From contig NZ_CABVHK010000024.1 of assembly GCF_902497785.1 (NCBI RefSeq), positions 37,042 to 101,041 on the forward strand: 64,000 nucleotides of DNA. Reading direction: 5' to 3'. The stretch is from Pseudomonas fluorescens. Its GTDB lineage: Bacteria > Pseudomonadota > Gammaproteobacteria > Pseudomonadales > Pseudomonadaceae. The notes beneath the pieces were generated by a model. The model did no database searches and was not told the origin of the DNA. It was given only the letters and a program-made list of their open reading frames with translations. The translations under genes were made by a program, and so were the position numbers. Below, piece by piece: positions 16,624-24,963 of this stretch (positions are counted from its first letter, which is position 1; each line of letters starts with the position of its first letter).

Positions 16624-17485
16624 CCGGTTGAGCAACTCGTCTAATACCCAACCGACTAATCCACACCGCCATTAGAATCACCGACCCGCCCAGCAGCAAC
16701 CGCCCCAGTTCCTCATGCTGATTCCAGATCAACAAATTGATCAGCAATCCCACCGGCACGTGCAAATTGTTCATCACCGCCAGCGTGCCGCCATTCACCA
16801 GGCACGCGCCCTTGTTCCACCAGTACAACCCCAACGCGGTCGAGACCAGACCGAGGAACAGCAGCACGCCCCATTGCAGCGGCGCTTCGGGCAGGAAATT
16901 CTGTTTGCCGAATAACAGAAACGCCGGCAACGCCACCGCCAGTGCGCCGAGGTAGAAATAGCCGAAACGCCGGTAATGCGGCAGGTCGCTGGGATGGCGC
17001 GCCACCAGATGCTTATAAAGCACCTGCCCGGCGGCGTAGGTGAAGTTGGCCAATTGCAGCAGCAGGAAACCCATGAAGAAATCCGGGTTGATCCGGTCGA
17101 AGCGGATCACGGCCGCGCCGAGCACTGCCACCAGCGCTGCGACCAGCGCCCATGGATTGAAGCGCCGGTTCAACGCATCTTCGATCAGCGTCACGTGCAA
17201 CGGCGTGAGGATGGTGAACAACAACACTTCCGGCACCGTCAGCACGCGGAAGCTCAAATATAGACAGACGTAGGTCACGCCGAACTGCAGCGCCCCGATC
17301 AGCAGCATGCCGCGCATGAACGCCGGTTCAACCGAGCGCCAGCGCGTCAGCGGAATAAACACCAACCCCGCCAGCAACACCCGCACCAGCACCGCGAAAT
17401 AGCTGTCGACGTGCCCGGCCAGGTATTCGCCGATCAGACTGAAGGAAAACGCCTGGATCAGCGTGACAAAAAGTAGATAGCCCAT
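16619..17485 (-). CDS. EamA/DMT-family transporter
   Basis: A 288-residue inner-membrane protein with ten hydrophobic helices and two EamA repeats. The start MGYLLFVTLIQAFSFSLIGE and the segment VPEVLLFTILTPLHVTLIED match the group annotated as carboxylate/amino-acid/amine exporters. Substrate is not visible. The stop codon is TAG in the flanking REP. Start ATG at 17485 has GAGGCGAG upstream. Confidence 0.88.
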   Translation of the reverse strand: MGYLLFVTLIQAFSFSLIGEYLAGHVDSYFAVLVRVLLAGLVFIPLTRWRSVEPAFMRGMLLIGALQFGVTYVCLYLSFRVLTVPEVLLFTILTPLHVTLIEDALNRRFNPWALVAALVAVLGAAVIRFDRINPDFFMGFLLLQLANFTYAAGQVLYKHLVARHPSDLPHYRRFGYFYLGALAVALPAFLLFGKQNFLPEAPLQWGVLLFLGLVSTALGLYWWNKGACLVNGGTLAVMNNLHVPVGLLINLLIWNQHEELGRLLLGGSVILMAVWISRLGIRRVAQPV

Positions 17486-17563
17486 GCTCGCCTCGTTTTG
17501 AATGGCGGCGAAGATAGCGGGTTTTGCTGTTTATCGCGAACAGTCAGCCAACACCAAATCCAT

Positions 17564-17653
17564 TGTGGGAGCGAGCTTGCTCGCGATGGCGGTGTGTCAT
17601 TCAACAACGATGTCAACTGACTCTCAGCCATCGCGAGCAAGCTCGCTCCCACA
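17564..17653. repeat. REPIN, TGTGGGAGCGAGCTTGCTCG class
   Basis: Inverted REP pair with about 45 bases between the arms, located upstream of the EamA gene and downstream of azoR. Confidence 0.92.
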
Positions 17654-17686
17654 GGGATTTGTGTTCGCGCCTACCAAATCACAGGC

Positions 17687-17725
17687 AAAAAAAAGCCCGA
17701 TCTCGCTAAAGCGTTCAATCGGGCT
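17687..17725 (-). terminator. Rho-independent terminator of azoR
   Basis: On the minus strand the stem AGCCCGAT/ATCGGGCT closes a 16-base loop and is followed by a run of eight T residues. It lies about 110 bases downstream of the azoR stop. Confidence 0.85.
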
Positions 17726-17832
17726 ACAGCACTCAGGAGCAACAAGTGCAAAGGGAGGTCGATGCGCGTTACGGCTTGAAGGGGTTGCGCCAGGTCACTT
17801 GAACATCAAGGGATTATCTGGCGATTAAAACC

Positions 17833-18432
17833 TCAAGCCACCTGGGAAAGCCGGGCGTTGGCCTGGTTCAGGCCCTTCTCCTGGAAGTCCCCGCCCAGGT
17901 TCATGCCTTCGGCGTGAATGAACGTCACGTCGTGAATTCCGATGAAGCCCATGACCTGGCGCAGGTAGGGTTCCTGATGATCCGCAGTGCTACCGGCGTA
18001 GATCCCGCCGCGAGCGGTCAGCACGTAAGCACGCTTGCCGCTGAGCAGACCCTGCGGGCCGGTGTCGGTGTACTTGAAGGTCACACCGGCGCGCAGCACG
18101 TGGTCGAGCCAGGCTTTCAGCGTGCTGGGAATCGCGAAGTTGTACATCGGCGCGGCCATGACCAGCACGTCGGCGCCGAGCAATTCGTCGGTCAACAGGT
18201 TGGAGCGCTCCAGCGAAGCCTGCTCGATGTCGTTGCGCTCCCCGGCAGGTTTCATCCAGCCGCCCAACAGGTTGATGTCCAGGTGCGGCACCGGATTGAC
18301 GGCCAGGTCACACACGGTGATCTGGTCATTCGGGTGAGCGGTTTTCCACTGGCTGATGAAGGTCTGGGTCAGTTGACGCGAGACCGAGTCTTGCTGACGG
18401 GCGCTGCTTTCGATGATCAGAACGCGGGACAT
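17833..18432 (-). CDS. azoR: FMN-dependent NADH-azoreductase
   Basis: A 199-residue flavodoxin-like quinone/azo reductase. The FMN-binding start RVLIIESSARQQDSVSRQLT, the APMYNFAIPSTLKAWLDHVL segment and TARGGIYAG are diagnostic for AzoR. These enzymes reduce quinones and azo or nitro compounds with NADH or NADPH. The neighbours (small exported protein, LysR, hydrolase, cyclophilin, ABC transporter) match P. aeruginosa PA3223-PA3228, where the azoreductase is called AzoR3. Start ATG at 18432 is preceded by GGAGCC. It has its own terminator. Confidence 0.93.
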   Translation of the reverse strand: MSRVLIIESSARQQDSVSRQLTQTFISQWKTAHPNDQITVCDLAVNPVPHLDINLLGGWMKPAGERNDIEQASLERSNLLTDELLGADVLVMAAPMYNFAIPSTLKAWLDHVLRAGVTFKYTDTGPQGLLSGKRAYVLTARGGIYAGSTADHQEPYLRQVMGFIGIHDVTFIHAEGMNLGGDFQEKGLNQANARLSQVA

Positions 18433-18748
18433 GGGATTTAGGCTCCATCTGAAAAGGCTGTAAGTCGATGGAGTGAAGGTTAAACAGAGTCATATCGATG
18501 AAAAAGCGCAAATAACTGCTATAACCCATCAATAATTTCGTTTATAAGCTGAGCATACTGCATGTCGGAGCGAGCCTGTGGTGAGGGGATTTATCCCCGT
18601 TCGGCTGCGGAGCAGTCGCAGATCCGGTGAGTACCGTTTATCTGAGGCACCGTACTCGCATGTTTGGGGCCGCTTCGCGACCCAACGGGGCGGTGCGACG
18701 TTTCGATAAATCCCCTCACCACAGGCTCGCTCCCACAGGGTTGTCAGT
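18433..18748. other. Intergenic region with composite REP element
   Basis: The spacer of 316 bases holds the azoR promoter region at the left, A+T-rich around 18480-18560, and a large composite REPIN at 18564-18738. No gene is supported. Confidence 0.55.
18564..18738. repeat. Composite REPIN, two REP classes nested
   Basis: The outer arms carry GGAGCGAGCCTGTGG and its complement. Inside them lie arms of another class (GTGAGGGGATTTATCCCCG and CGATAAATCCCCTCACCAC). The centre of about 75 bases has GCTGCGGAGCAG as a small palindrome. Confidence 0.85.
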
Positions 18749-19063
18749 TTATTTCGGGGTGCAGGTCAAGTTGATACGCATCTTGATGATGGTCCGGCTG
18801 AACTTCGCGGTGGCATTTTTGTGCTTGCCGGCGGCCACTTCGATGTTGCGGGTGCGCGGCGCTTCCGGACCGTTGTTGAAAACCACCTTGCACATTGCAT
18901 CGGTGCTGCCGTAGTTGTTCACCTGAATGGAAGCGATGTCGCTATCGGTGTCGTACGCGTTGTAGTCGATGCTCAAGCCGTTGAGCTTTTTCTCGACGTC
19001 GATCGGGTAAGCAAAGGCCGTCAAGGGCAGCATCGCCAGCAGCACAACACAGAATTTTTTCAT
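18749..19063 (-). CDS. Small exported protein, PA3224-like
   Basis: A 104-residue periplasmic protein. The signal peptide MKKFCVVLLAMLPLTAFA ends at residue 18, and the mature protein starts YPIDVEKKLNGLSIDYNAYD. Two cysteines (AMCKVVF and LTCTPK) could pair. The rest looks like a beta-sandwich with NYGSTDAMCKVVFNNGPEA. Relatives have been annotated as 3-phosphoglycerate kinase, which cannot be right for such a small exported protein. It is divergent from the LysR gene with 49 bases between starts, so that regulator may control it. Start ATG at 19063 was preferred over the longer frame to 19114 that lacks a signal peptide. Confidence 0.8.
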   Translation of the reverse strand: MKKFCVVLLAMLPLTAFAYPIDVEKKLNGLSIDYNAYDTDSDIASIQVNNYGSTDAMCKVVFNNGPEAPRTRNIEVAAGKHKNATAKFSRTIIKMRINLTCTPK

Positions 19064-19112
19064 TCGGCAGTCTCCAATTAGGACTGCCAGCTTAGGACAA
19101 GAGGAGCTCAAC

Positions 19113-20036
19113 ATGAAAGCGCCCCGCGTGACCCTTGATCAATGGCGAACGCTGCAGGCCGTGGTCGACCACGGCGGTTTCGCCCAGGCCGCCGAAGCGC
19201 TGCACCGCTCGCAATCGTCGGTCAGCTATACCGTGGCGCGCATGCAGGACCAGTTGGGCGTGCCGCTGCTGCGCATTGACGGCCGCAAAGCCGTGCTCAC
19301 CGAAGCGGGTGGCGTACTGCTGCGCCGGTCACGGCAACTGGTGAAACAGGCCAGTCAACTCGAAGACCTGGCCCATCACATGGAGCAAGGCTGGGAAGCG
19401 GAGGTGCGGCTGGTGGTCGATGCGGCGTACCCGAGTGCCCGCCTCGTCCGCGCCTTGACCGCGTTCATGCCGCAAAGCCGCGGCTGCCGGGTGCGTCTGC
19501 GTGAAGAGGTGTTGTCGGGCGTGGAAGAAGTCTTGCTCGAAGGTGTGGCTGATCTGGCGATCACCGGTTTCAGCATTCCCGGCTACCTTGGCGCGGAATT
19601 GAGCGACGTCGAGTTTGTCGCCGTCGCCCACCCCGAGCACGCCCTGCACCGGCTGAACCGCGAGCTGAATTTCCAGGACCTGGAAAGCCAGATGCAAGTG
19701 GTGATCCGCGACTCCGGCCGCCAGCAACCGCGCGACGTCGGCTGGCTCGGCGCCGAACAGCGCTGGACCGTCGGCAGCCTGGCCACTGCCGCAACCTTTG
19801 TCAGCAGCGGCCTGGGGTTTGCCTGGTTGCCCCGGCACATGATCGAACGCGAACTCAAAGAAGGGACGCTCAAGCTGCTACCGTTGGATCAGGGCGGCAG
19901 TCGCAACCCCAGCTTCTATCTGTATTCGAACAAGGACAAACCGCTGGGCCCGGCGACGCAAATCCTCATCGAACTGCTGCGCACCTTCGACACCGCGCCG
20001 CTCGATGCCCCGTTCGCCGCCCCCGAACAAGCCTGA
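19113..20036 (+). CDS. LysR-family regulator, PA3225-like
   Basis: A 307-residue LysR protein with the DNA-binding helix-turn-helix at residues 20-50 (GGFAQAAEALHRSQSSVSYT) and an effector domain to residue 290. In the same gene order P. aeruginosa has PA3225, reported to repress antibiotic-resistance functions. It begins 49 bases from the divergent small exported-protein gene and is followed 15 bases later by a hydrolase gene, so the short divergent gap is its likely binding target. GAGGAG lies upstream of ATG 19113. Orthology is inferred from context and was not tested. Confidence 0.88.
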   Translation: MKAPRVTLDQWRTLQAVVDHGGFAQAAEALHRSQSSVSYTVARMQDQLGVPLLRIDGRKAVLTEAGGVLLRRSRQLVKQASQLEDLAHHMEQGWEAEVRLVVDAAYPSARLVRALTAFMPQSRGCRVRLREEVLSGVEEVLLEGVADLAITGFSIPGYLGAELSDVEFVAVAHPEHALHRLNRELNFQDLESQMQVVIRDSGRQQPRDVGWLGAEQRWTVGSLATAATFVSSGLGFAWLPRHMIERELKEGTLKLLPLDQGGSRNPSFYLYSNKDKPLGPATQILIELLRTFDTAPLDAPFAAPEQA

Positions 20037-20051
20037 CAAGGAGGAAAATGC

Positions 20052-20867
20052 ATGGCCTATTTCGAGCACGACGGTTGCAACCTGCACTATGAGGAATACG
20101 GCCACGGCACGCCGTTGCTGCTGGTCCACGGCCTGGGTTCCAGCACCCTCGACTGGGAAGAACAGATCCCGGCGCTGGCGGCCCGCTACCGGGTGATCGT
20201 CCCGGATGTGCGTGGCCACGGCCGCTCGGACAAACCTCGCGAGCGTTACAGCATCGCCGGGTTCAGCGCCGACCTGATCGCGCTGATCGAACACCTGCAC
20301 CTCGGCCCGACACATTATGTGGGTCTTTCGATGGGCGGCATGATCGGCTTCCAGCTGGCGGTGGACCAACCGCAACTGCTGAAAAGCCTGTGCATCGTCA
20401 ATAGCGCGCCCGAGGTCAAATTGCGCAGCCGCGACGATTACTGGCAGTGGTTCAAACGCTGGAGCCTGATGCGCGCCCTCAGCCTGGGCACCATCGGCAA
20501 AGCCTTGGGCGCCAAACTGTTCCCCAAACCGGAACAGGCCCAATTGCGTCAAAAGATGGCAGAGCGCTGGGCAAAAAACGACAAACATGCTTATCTCGCC
20601 AGCTTCGACGCGATCGTTGGCTGGGGGGTTCAGGAACGACTTTCCAGGGTGGCCTGTCCAACCCTCATCATCAGCGCCGACCGTGACTACACACCGGTGA
20701 CGCTGAAGGAGACTTACGTAAAACTGCTGCCCGATGCGCGGCTGGTAGTGATCGCCGATTCGCGCCACGCCACCCCGCTGGACCAACCCGAACGCTTCAA
20801 CCAAACCCTGCTCGAGTTTCTCACCGCAGTCGACACCACCCCACTCAGGATCACTGACCCATGCTGA
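20052..20867 (+). CDS. Alpha/beta-fold hydrolase
   Basis: A 271-residue alpha/beta hydrolase. The oxyanion motif is LLVHGLGSSTLDW (residues 23-35), the nucleophile Ser93 is in GLSMGGMIG, an acid lies in SADRDYTP and the catalytic His is in ADSRHATPLDQP. The cap region between the nucleophile and acid is moderately long. Substrates of the PA3226 type are unknown. ATG at 20052 follows AAGGAGG with a spacing of 7 bases. It overlaps the next gene by 7 bases, so it is co-translated with ppiA. Confidence 0.9.
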   Translation: MAYFEHDGCNLHYEEYGHGTPLLLVHGLGSSTLDWEEQIPALAARYRVIVPDVRGHGRSDKPRERYSIAGFSADLIALIEHLHLGPTHYVGLSMGGMIGFQLAVDQPQLLKSLCIVNSAPEVKLRSRDDYWQWFKRWSLMRALSLGTIGKALGAKLFPKPEQAQLRQKMAERWAKNDKHAYLASFDAIVGWGVQERLSRVACPTLIISADRDYTPVTLKETYVKLLPDARLVVIADSRHATPLDQPERFNQTLLEFLTAVDTTPLRITDPC

Positions 20868-21424
20868 AAAAAATCGCCCTCGTCGCCGGCTCCGTTCTGT
20901 TTGCCGCCAACCTGATGGCCGCAACGCCCGCCAAGGCGCCGCACGTTCTGCTGGACACCACCAATGGCCAGATCGAAATCGAGCTGGACCCGGTCAAGGC
21001 GCCGATCAGTACCAAGAACTTCCTTGAGTATGTCGACAGCGGCTTTTACAACAACACGATTTTCCACCGGGTGATTCCGGGCTTCATGGTCCAGGGCGGT
21101 GGTTTCACAACGCAGATGCAACAAAAAGACACCAAGGCACCGATCAAGAACGAAGCCAGCAACGGCCTGCATAACGTGCGTGGCACGCTGTCGATGGCGC
21201 GGACCTCCAACCCCGATTCGGCCACCAGCCAGTTCTTCATCAACGTCGCCGACAACGCGTTCCTCGACCCGGGCCGTGACGCCGGTTACGCGGTATTCGC
21301 CAAAGTGGTCAAGGGCATGGACGTCGTCGACATCATCGTCAACTCCCAGACCACCACCAAAAACGGCATGCAGAATGTGCCGATCGACCCGGTGCTGATC
21401 AAGTCGGCCAAGCGCATCGACTAA
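20861..21424 (+). CDS. ppiA: Periplasmic cyclophilin peptidyl-prolyl isomerase
   Basis: A 187-residue cyclophilin. A signal peptide of about 20 residues (MLKKIALVAGSVLFAANLMA) is followed by the catalytic domain, with FHRVIPGFMVQGGG (residues 69-82) containing the arginine of the active site, and SQFFINVADNAFLD. It isomerises prolyl bonds in the periplasm, helping outer-membrane protein folding. It is the cognate of PA3227 in the same gene order. The start overlaps the hydrolase gene by 7 bases. Confidence 0.93.
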   Translation: MLKKIALVAGSVLFAANLMAATPAKAPHVLLDTTNGQIEIELDPVKAPISTKNFLEYVDSGFYNNTIFHRVIPGFMVQGGGFTTQMQQKDTKAPIKNEASNGLHNVRGTLSMARTSNPDSATSQFFINVADNAFLDPGRDAGYAVFAKVVKGMDVVDIIVNSQTTTKNGMQNVPIDPVLIKSAKRID

Positions 21425-21515
21425 GAACCGCAGGCACAGGGAGTGTTGAGCGGTCGCCGGTCTGCGGCGCCGCTCATATTGTTTAAAGGAGAGCCCGTAC
21501 GCGGGCGGAGAACTG

Positions 21516-23348
21516 ATGCTTTATCGCCGTTTTGAGAAACTGATCGACATCTTCCGTGACGCCCCGACGGCGGCTCCGCCCGACCGTGTTTTCCCCTTCT
21601 ATACCTATTACTTGAAGCAGGTCTGGCCGAGTTTCGCCGCCCTGCTGACCGTCGGCCTGTTCGGTGCACTGATCGAAGTCGCGCTGTTCAGTTACCTGAG
21701 CCGCATCATCGACCTGGCCCAGGGCACGCCGAACGCCGATTTCTTCAAGGAACACGGCATCGAACTGGCCTGGATGGCCGTGGTGGCGCTGATCCTGCGC
21801 CCGGTGTTCGTGGGACTGCATGACCTGCTCGTGCACCAGACCCTGAGCCCGAGCATGACCAGCATGATCCGCTGGCAAAACCACAGCTACGTCCTCAAAC
21901 AAAGCCTGAGCTTCTTCCAGAACGACTTCGCCGGACGCATTGCCCAACGCATCATGCAGACCGGTAACTCGTTGCGCGATTCGGCCGTGCAAGCGGTGGA
22001 CGCGCTGTGGCACGTGCTGATCTACGCGCTCAGTGCGCTGGTGCTGTTCGCCGAAGCCGACTGGCGCCTGATGATCCCGCTGCTGACCTGGATTGCCGCC
22101 TACATCGGTGCCCTCTACTACTTCGTGCCACGGGTGAAAGAACGCTCCGTCGTGTCCTCGGATGCGCGCTCCAAGCTCATGGGCCGGATCGTCGACGGCT
22201 ACACCAACATCACCACATTAAAGCTGTTCGCCCACACCAACTTCGAACAGCAGTACGCCAAGGAAGCCATCGAAGAACAGACGGTGAAAGCCCAACTGGC
22301 CGGCCGCGTGGTGACCAGCATGGATGTGGTCGTCACCAGCATGAACGGTTTGCTAATTGTCTCTACCACAGGCCTGGCGCTGTGGCTGTGGACCCAGTCG
22401 CTGATCAGCGTCGGTGCCATTGCCCTGGCGACCGGCCTGGTAATCCGCATCGTCAACATGTCCGGCTGGATCATGTGGGTGGTCACCGGTATTTTCGAAA
22501 ACATCGGCATGGTTCAGGACGGTTTGCGCACCATCGCGCAACCGGTCAGCGTCACGGATCGCGAGGAAGCCAAACCGTTGGCCGTGGCCCGTGGCGAAGT
22601 ACGCTTCGAGCAGGTGGATTTCCATTACGGCAAGAAGAGCGGGATCATCGGCGACCTCAACCTGACGATCAAACCGGGGGAAAAAATCGGCCTGATCGGC
22701 CCGTCCGGCGCCGGCAAATCGACCTTGGTCAACCTGCTGCTGCGCCTCTATGACGTGCAGGGCGGGCAGATTCTTATCGATGGCCAGAACATCGCCGACG
22801 TCGGCCAGGAAAGCCTGCGCGAGCGTATCGGCATGATTACTCAGGACACGTCGCTGCTGCACCGTTCGATCCGCGACAATTTACTGTATGGCAAACCGGA
22901 TGCTACCGATGCCCAGCTCTGGGAGGCGGTACACAAGGCCCGAGCCGACGAGTTCATTCCGTTGCTGTCGGACGCTGAAGGCCGTACGGGTTTCGATGCG
23001 CACGTGGGTGAACGCGGGGTGAAACTGTCCGGAGGCCAGCGTCAGCGGATCGCCATCGCACGGGTGCTGCTCAAGGACGCGCCGATCCTGATCATGGACG
23101 AAGCCACCTCGGCGCTGGACTCGGAAGTCGAAGCCGCGATTCAGGAAAACCTCGAAACCCTGATGCAGGGTAAAACCGTGATCGCCATCGCCCACCGGCT
23201 GTCTACCATTGCCCGGATGGACCGGTTGGTGGTGCTGGACAAAGGCAGGGTCGCCGAGACGGGGACACATGCCGAGCTGCTGGCGCATGGCGGGTTGTAT
23301 GCGCGGTTGTGGCAGCATCAGACTGGCGGGTTTGTGGGGATTGATTGA
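21516..23348 (+). CDS. ABC transporter, fused permease and ATPase (PA3228-like)
   Basis: A 610-residue half-transporter. The transmembrane domain spans about residues 30-330 with six helices. The nucleotide-binding domain follows with Walker A GPSGAGKST, Q-loop TQDTSLL, signature LSGGQRQR, Walker B ILIMDEATSALD and H-loop AHRLS. It is an exporter of the MsbA/multidrug type that works as a homodimer. ATG 21516 has GGAG 6 bases upstream. Its stop codon TGA is the first three bases of a 10-base tandem repeat. Confidence 0.93.
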   Translation: MLYRRFEKLIDIFRDAPTAAPPDRVFPFYTYYLKQVWPSFAALLTVGLFGALIEVALFSYLSRIIDLAQGTPNADFFKEHGIELAWMAVVALILRPVFVGLHDLLVHQTLSPSMTSMIRWQNHSYVLKQSLSFFQNDFAGRIAQRIMQTGNSLRDSAVQAVDALWHVLIYALSALVLFAEADWRLMIPLLTWIAAYIGALYYFVPRVKERSVVSSDARSKLMGRIVDGYTNITTLKLFAHTNFEQQYAKEAIEEQTVKAQLAGRVVTSMDVVVTSMNGLLIVSTTGLALWLWTQSLISVGAIALATGLVIRIVNMSGWIMWVVTGIFENIGMVQDGLRTIAQPVSVTDREEAKPLAVARGEVRFEQVDFHYGKKSGIIGDLNLTIKPGEKIGLIGPSGAGKSTLVNLLLRLYDVQGGQILIDGQNIADVGQESLRERIGMITQDTSLLHRSIRDNLLYGKPDATDAQLWEAVHKARADEFIPLLSDAEGRTGFDAHVGERGVKLSGGQRQRIAIARVLLKDAPILIMDEATSALDSEVEAAIQENLETLMQGKTVIAIAHRLSTIARMDRLVVLDKGRVAETGTHAELLAHGGLYARLWQHQTGGFVGID

Positions 23349-23375
23349 TGCTGTTTGATGCTGTTTGATGCTGTT
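23346..23375. repeat. Three tandem copies of TGATGCTGTT
   Basis: A perfect 10-base unit repeated three times, plus a partial TGATT, begins in the stop codon of the ABC-transporter gene. Probable slippage product, and a candidate variable-number repeat. Confidence 0.9.
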
Positions 23376-24252
23376 TGATTGTGTGAATATCCGTTTTTTT
23401 TGGTGATGGCTGATATTGGTTCCGCTTTTACAGCGGGTCACTTGGAAAAGCGCCAAGTAACCAAACGCTCTTGCCCCACCACTCGGCACCTCGCCTAGGC
23501 TCGGTGTGCCCTCACTCCGGCATTGCTCCGCAGGTCGCCGCGATGGGCCATCCCTGGCCCAGCGCGGCTAAACCGGCATCCTTGCCGGTTTACCCGCTGC
23601 GCAATGCCTGCGTTCGGCCAGCGTGGTTTAACGGGGCGCCTAAGGTCAAAATCAACATCAAACCGCGGCGGCCTTCGGGCCGACCGGGGCTTCAAGCGGG
23701 CGCGCTTCGCTGATTTTTGCCGTGCATACACTCTCGACTTGCAAAGAGTCCCTGTAGGAGCCGCCCGCAGCAAGCCGGCTCCTACAGGGGGATCGCGCAC
23801 GACCAAAGAGCCAGGCCGGCTATCAGGCCGCCTCGTGCGCTGTTGATTTGGCTTTCGATCTTCTTGCCCCATCGAGAGGCCGAGCGCAGGTTCTGCGCAG
23901 TGGGTAACCCGGCATGGATGCCGGGTTAGCCGCGCTGGGCCAAGGATGGCCCATCGCGGCGGGCCCACGGAGCAGGACCGGAGCGAGGCACCGAACGAAA
24001 GGGGCAAGAGCCCTTGGTTACTTGGGGCCGGGCGGCGTTCCGTTTTTCCAAGTGACCCGCTGTAAGAGCGGAACCAATAGCAGCCGTTACCGCAACAACG
24101 GATATGTACCCACTCTCAGCCCCGGAAGAGCCGCTGGAAATCCCCAAAAACCCTGCTGTACTCAGCCAAGGTTCCGGACCCGAGCCTGTCGTAAATCTGC
24201 AGGATGCATAACTCGATTCAGTCTCGATAGAAAACCCATCAAGGACGCTCTC
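23349..24252. other. 904-base intergenic region dominated by a large inverted-repeat element
   Basis: Between the ABC-transporter gene and aqpZ I find no convincing gene. It holds the tandem repeat, the inverted-repeat element at 23387-24105 and then about 145 bases with the likely aqpZ promoter. Open frames here lack ribosome sites and arise from the GC-rich repeat. Confidence 0.7.
23387..24105. repeat. 719-base imperfect inverted-repeat element with a REP pair at its centre
   Basis: Two arms of more than 200 bases run in opposite orientation. Matched pieces include ATATCCGTT with AACGGATAT, TTACAGCGGGTCACTTGGAA with its complement near 24045-24064, and GATGGGCCATCC with GGATGGCCCATC. Each arm also contains a hairpin around CCGGCAT. 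The centre (23754-23791) is a compact REP pair with CTGTAGGAGCC and its complement. No transposase or other gene is encoded. Similar GC-rich spacers recur in fluorescent pseudomonads, but the class is not known to me by name. Confidence 0.85.
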
Positions 24253-24948
24253 ATGTCTCTGTTCAAACGTTCAGTCACTGAGTTGTTAGGTACGTTCTGG
24301 CTGGTGTTGGGGGGTTGCGGCAGTGCGGTTCTAGCCGCGTCTTCTCCGCTGGGAATCGGCGTGCTCGGTGTGGCCATCGCATTCGGTCTCACCGTGCTGA
24401 CCATGGCTTTTGCTATCGGGCATATCTCCGGTTGCCATCTCAACCCCGCCGTTTCAGTCGGCTTGTTCGTCGGTGGCCGGTTCCCGGCGAAAGAACTGCC
24501 CGCCTACATCATCGCTCAGGTCATTGGCGCAGTGATCGCCGCCGCACTGATCTACTACATCGCCAGCGGCAAGGAAGGTTTTGATCTCTCCGCCGGCCTG
24601 GCCTCCAACGGCTACGGCGAACATTCCCCCGGTAAGTACTCGATGGCCGCAGGCTTTGTCTGCGAACTGGTGATGACGGCCATGTTTGTGCTGATCATCC
24701 TCGGTGCCACCGACAAACGCGCGCCCGCCGGGCTGGCTCCGATTGCCATCGGCCTGGCCCTGACGCTGATCCACCTGATCTCGATTCCCATCACTAACAC
24801 CTCAGTCAACCCGGCCCGCAGCACCGGGCCGGCGCTGATAGTCGGTGGCTGGGCCATCGCGCAGTTGTGGATGTTCTGGGTCGCTCCAATACTCGGCGCG
24901 GTGATCGGTGGCGTGACCTACCGATGGCTGGGCAAGGAAGGCACCTGA
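24253..24948 (+). CDS. aqpZ: Aquaporin Z
   Basis: A 231-residue inner-membrane water channel, the same length as E. coli AqpZ. Six membrane helices are visible, with NPA motifs at 64-66 (HLNPAVS) and near 186 (SVNPARS), and the start MSLFKRSVTELLGTFWLV. It lets water cross the membrane during osmotic change. ATG at 24253 follows AAGGACG. The gene stands alone. Confidence 0.95.
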   Translation: MSLFKRSVTELLGTFWLVLGGCGSAVLAASSPLGIGVLGVAIAFGLTVLTMAFAIGHISGCHLNPAVSVGLFVGGRFPAKELPAYIIAQVIGAVIAAALIYYIASGKEGFDLSAGLASNGYGEHSPGKYSMAAGFVCELVMTAMFVLIILGATDKRAPAGLAPIAIGLALTLIHLISIPITNTSVNPARSTGPALIVGGWAIAQLWMFWVAPILGAVIGGVTYRWLGKEGT

Positions 24949-24963
24949 CCCCACGGACGAGGA

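Larger units (their letters stand above)
17486..17832. other. Intergenic region between EamA gene and azoR
   Basis: This 347-base spacer holds, left to right, the upstream region of the EamA gene, a REPIN at 17564-17653 and the azoR terminator at 17687-17725. No gene is supported in it. Confidence 0.6.

Noticed and set aside
23495..24007. Open frames inside the inverted-repeat element
   Set aside because: They arise from the GC-rich palindromic arms, occur on both strands and have no start context or domain.
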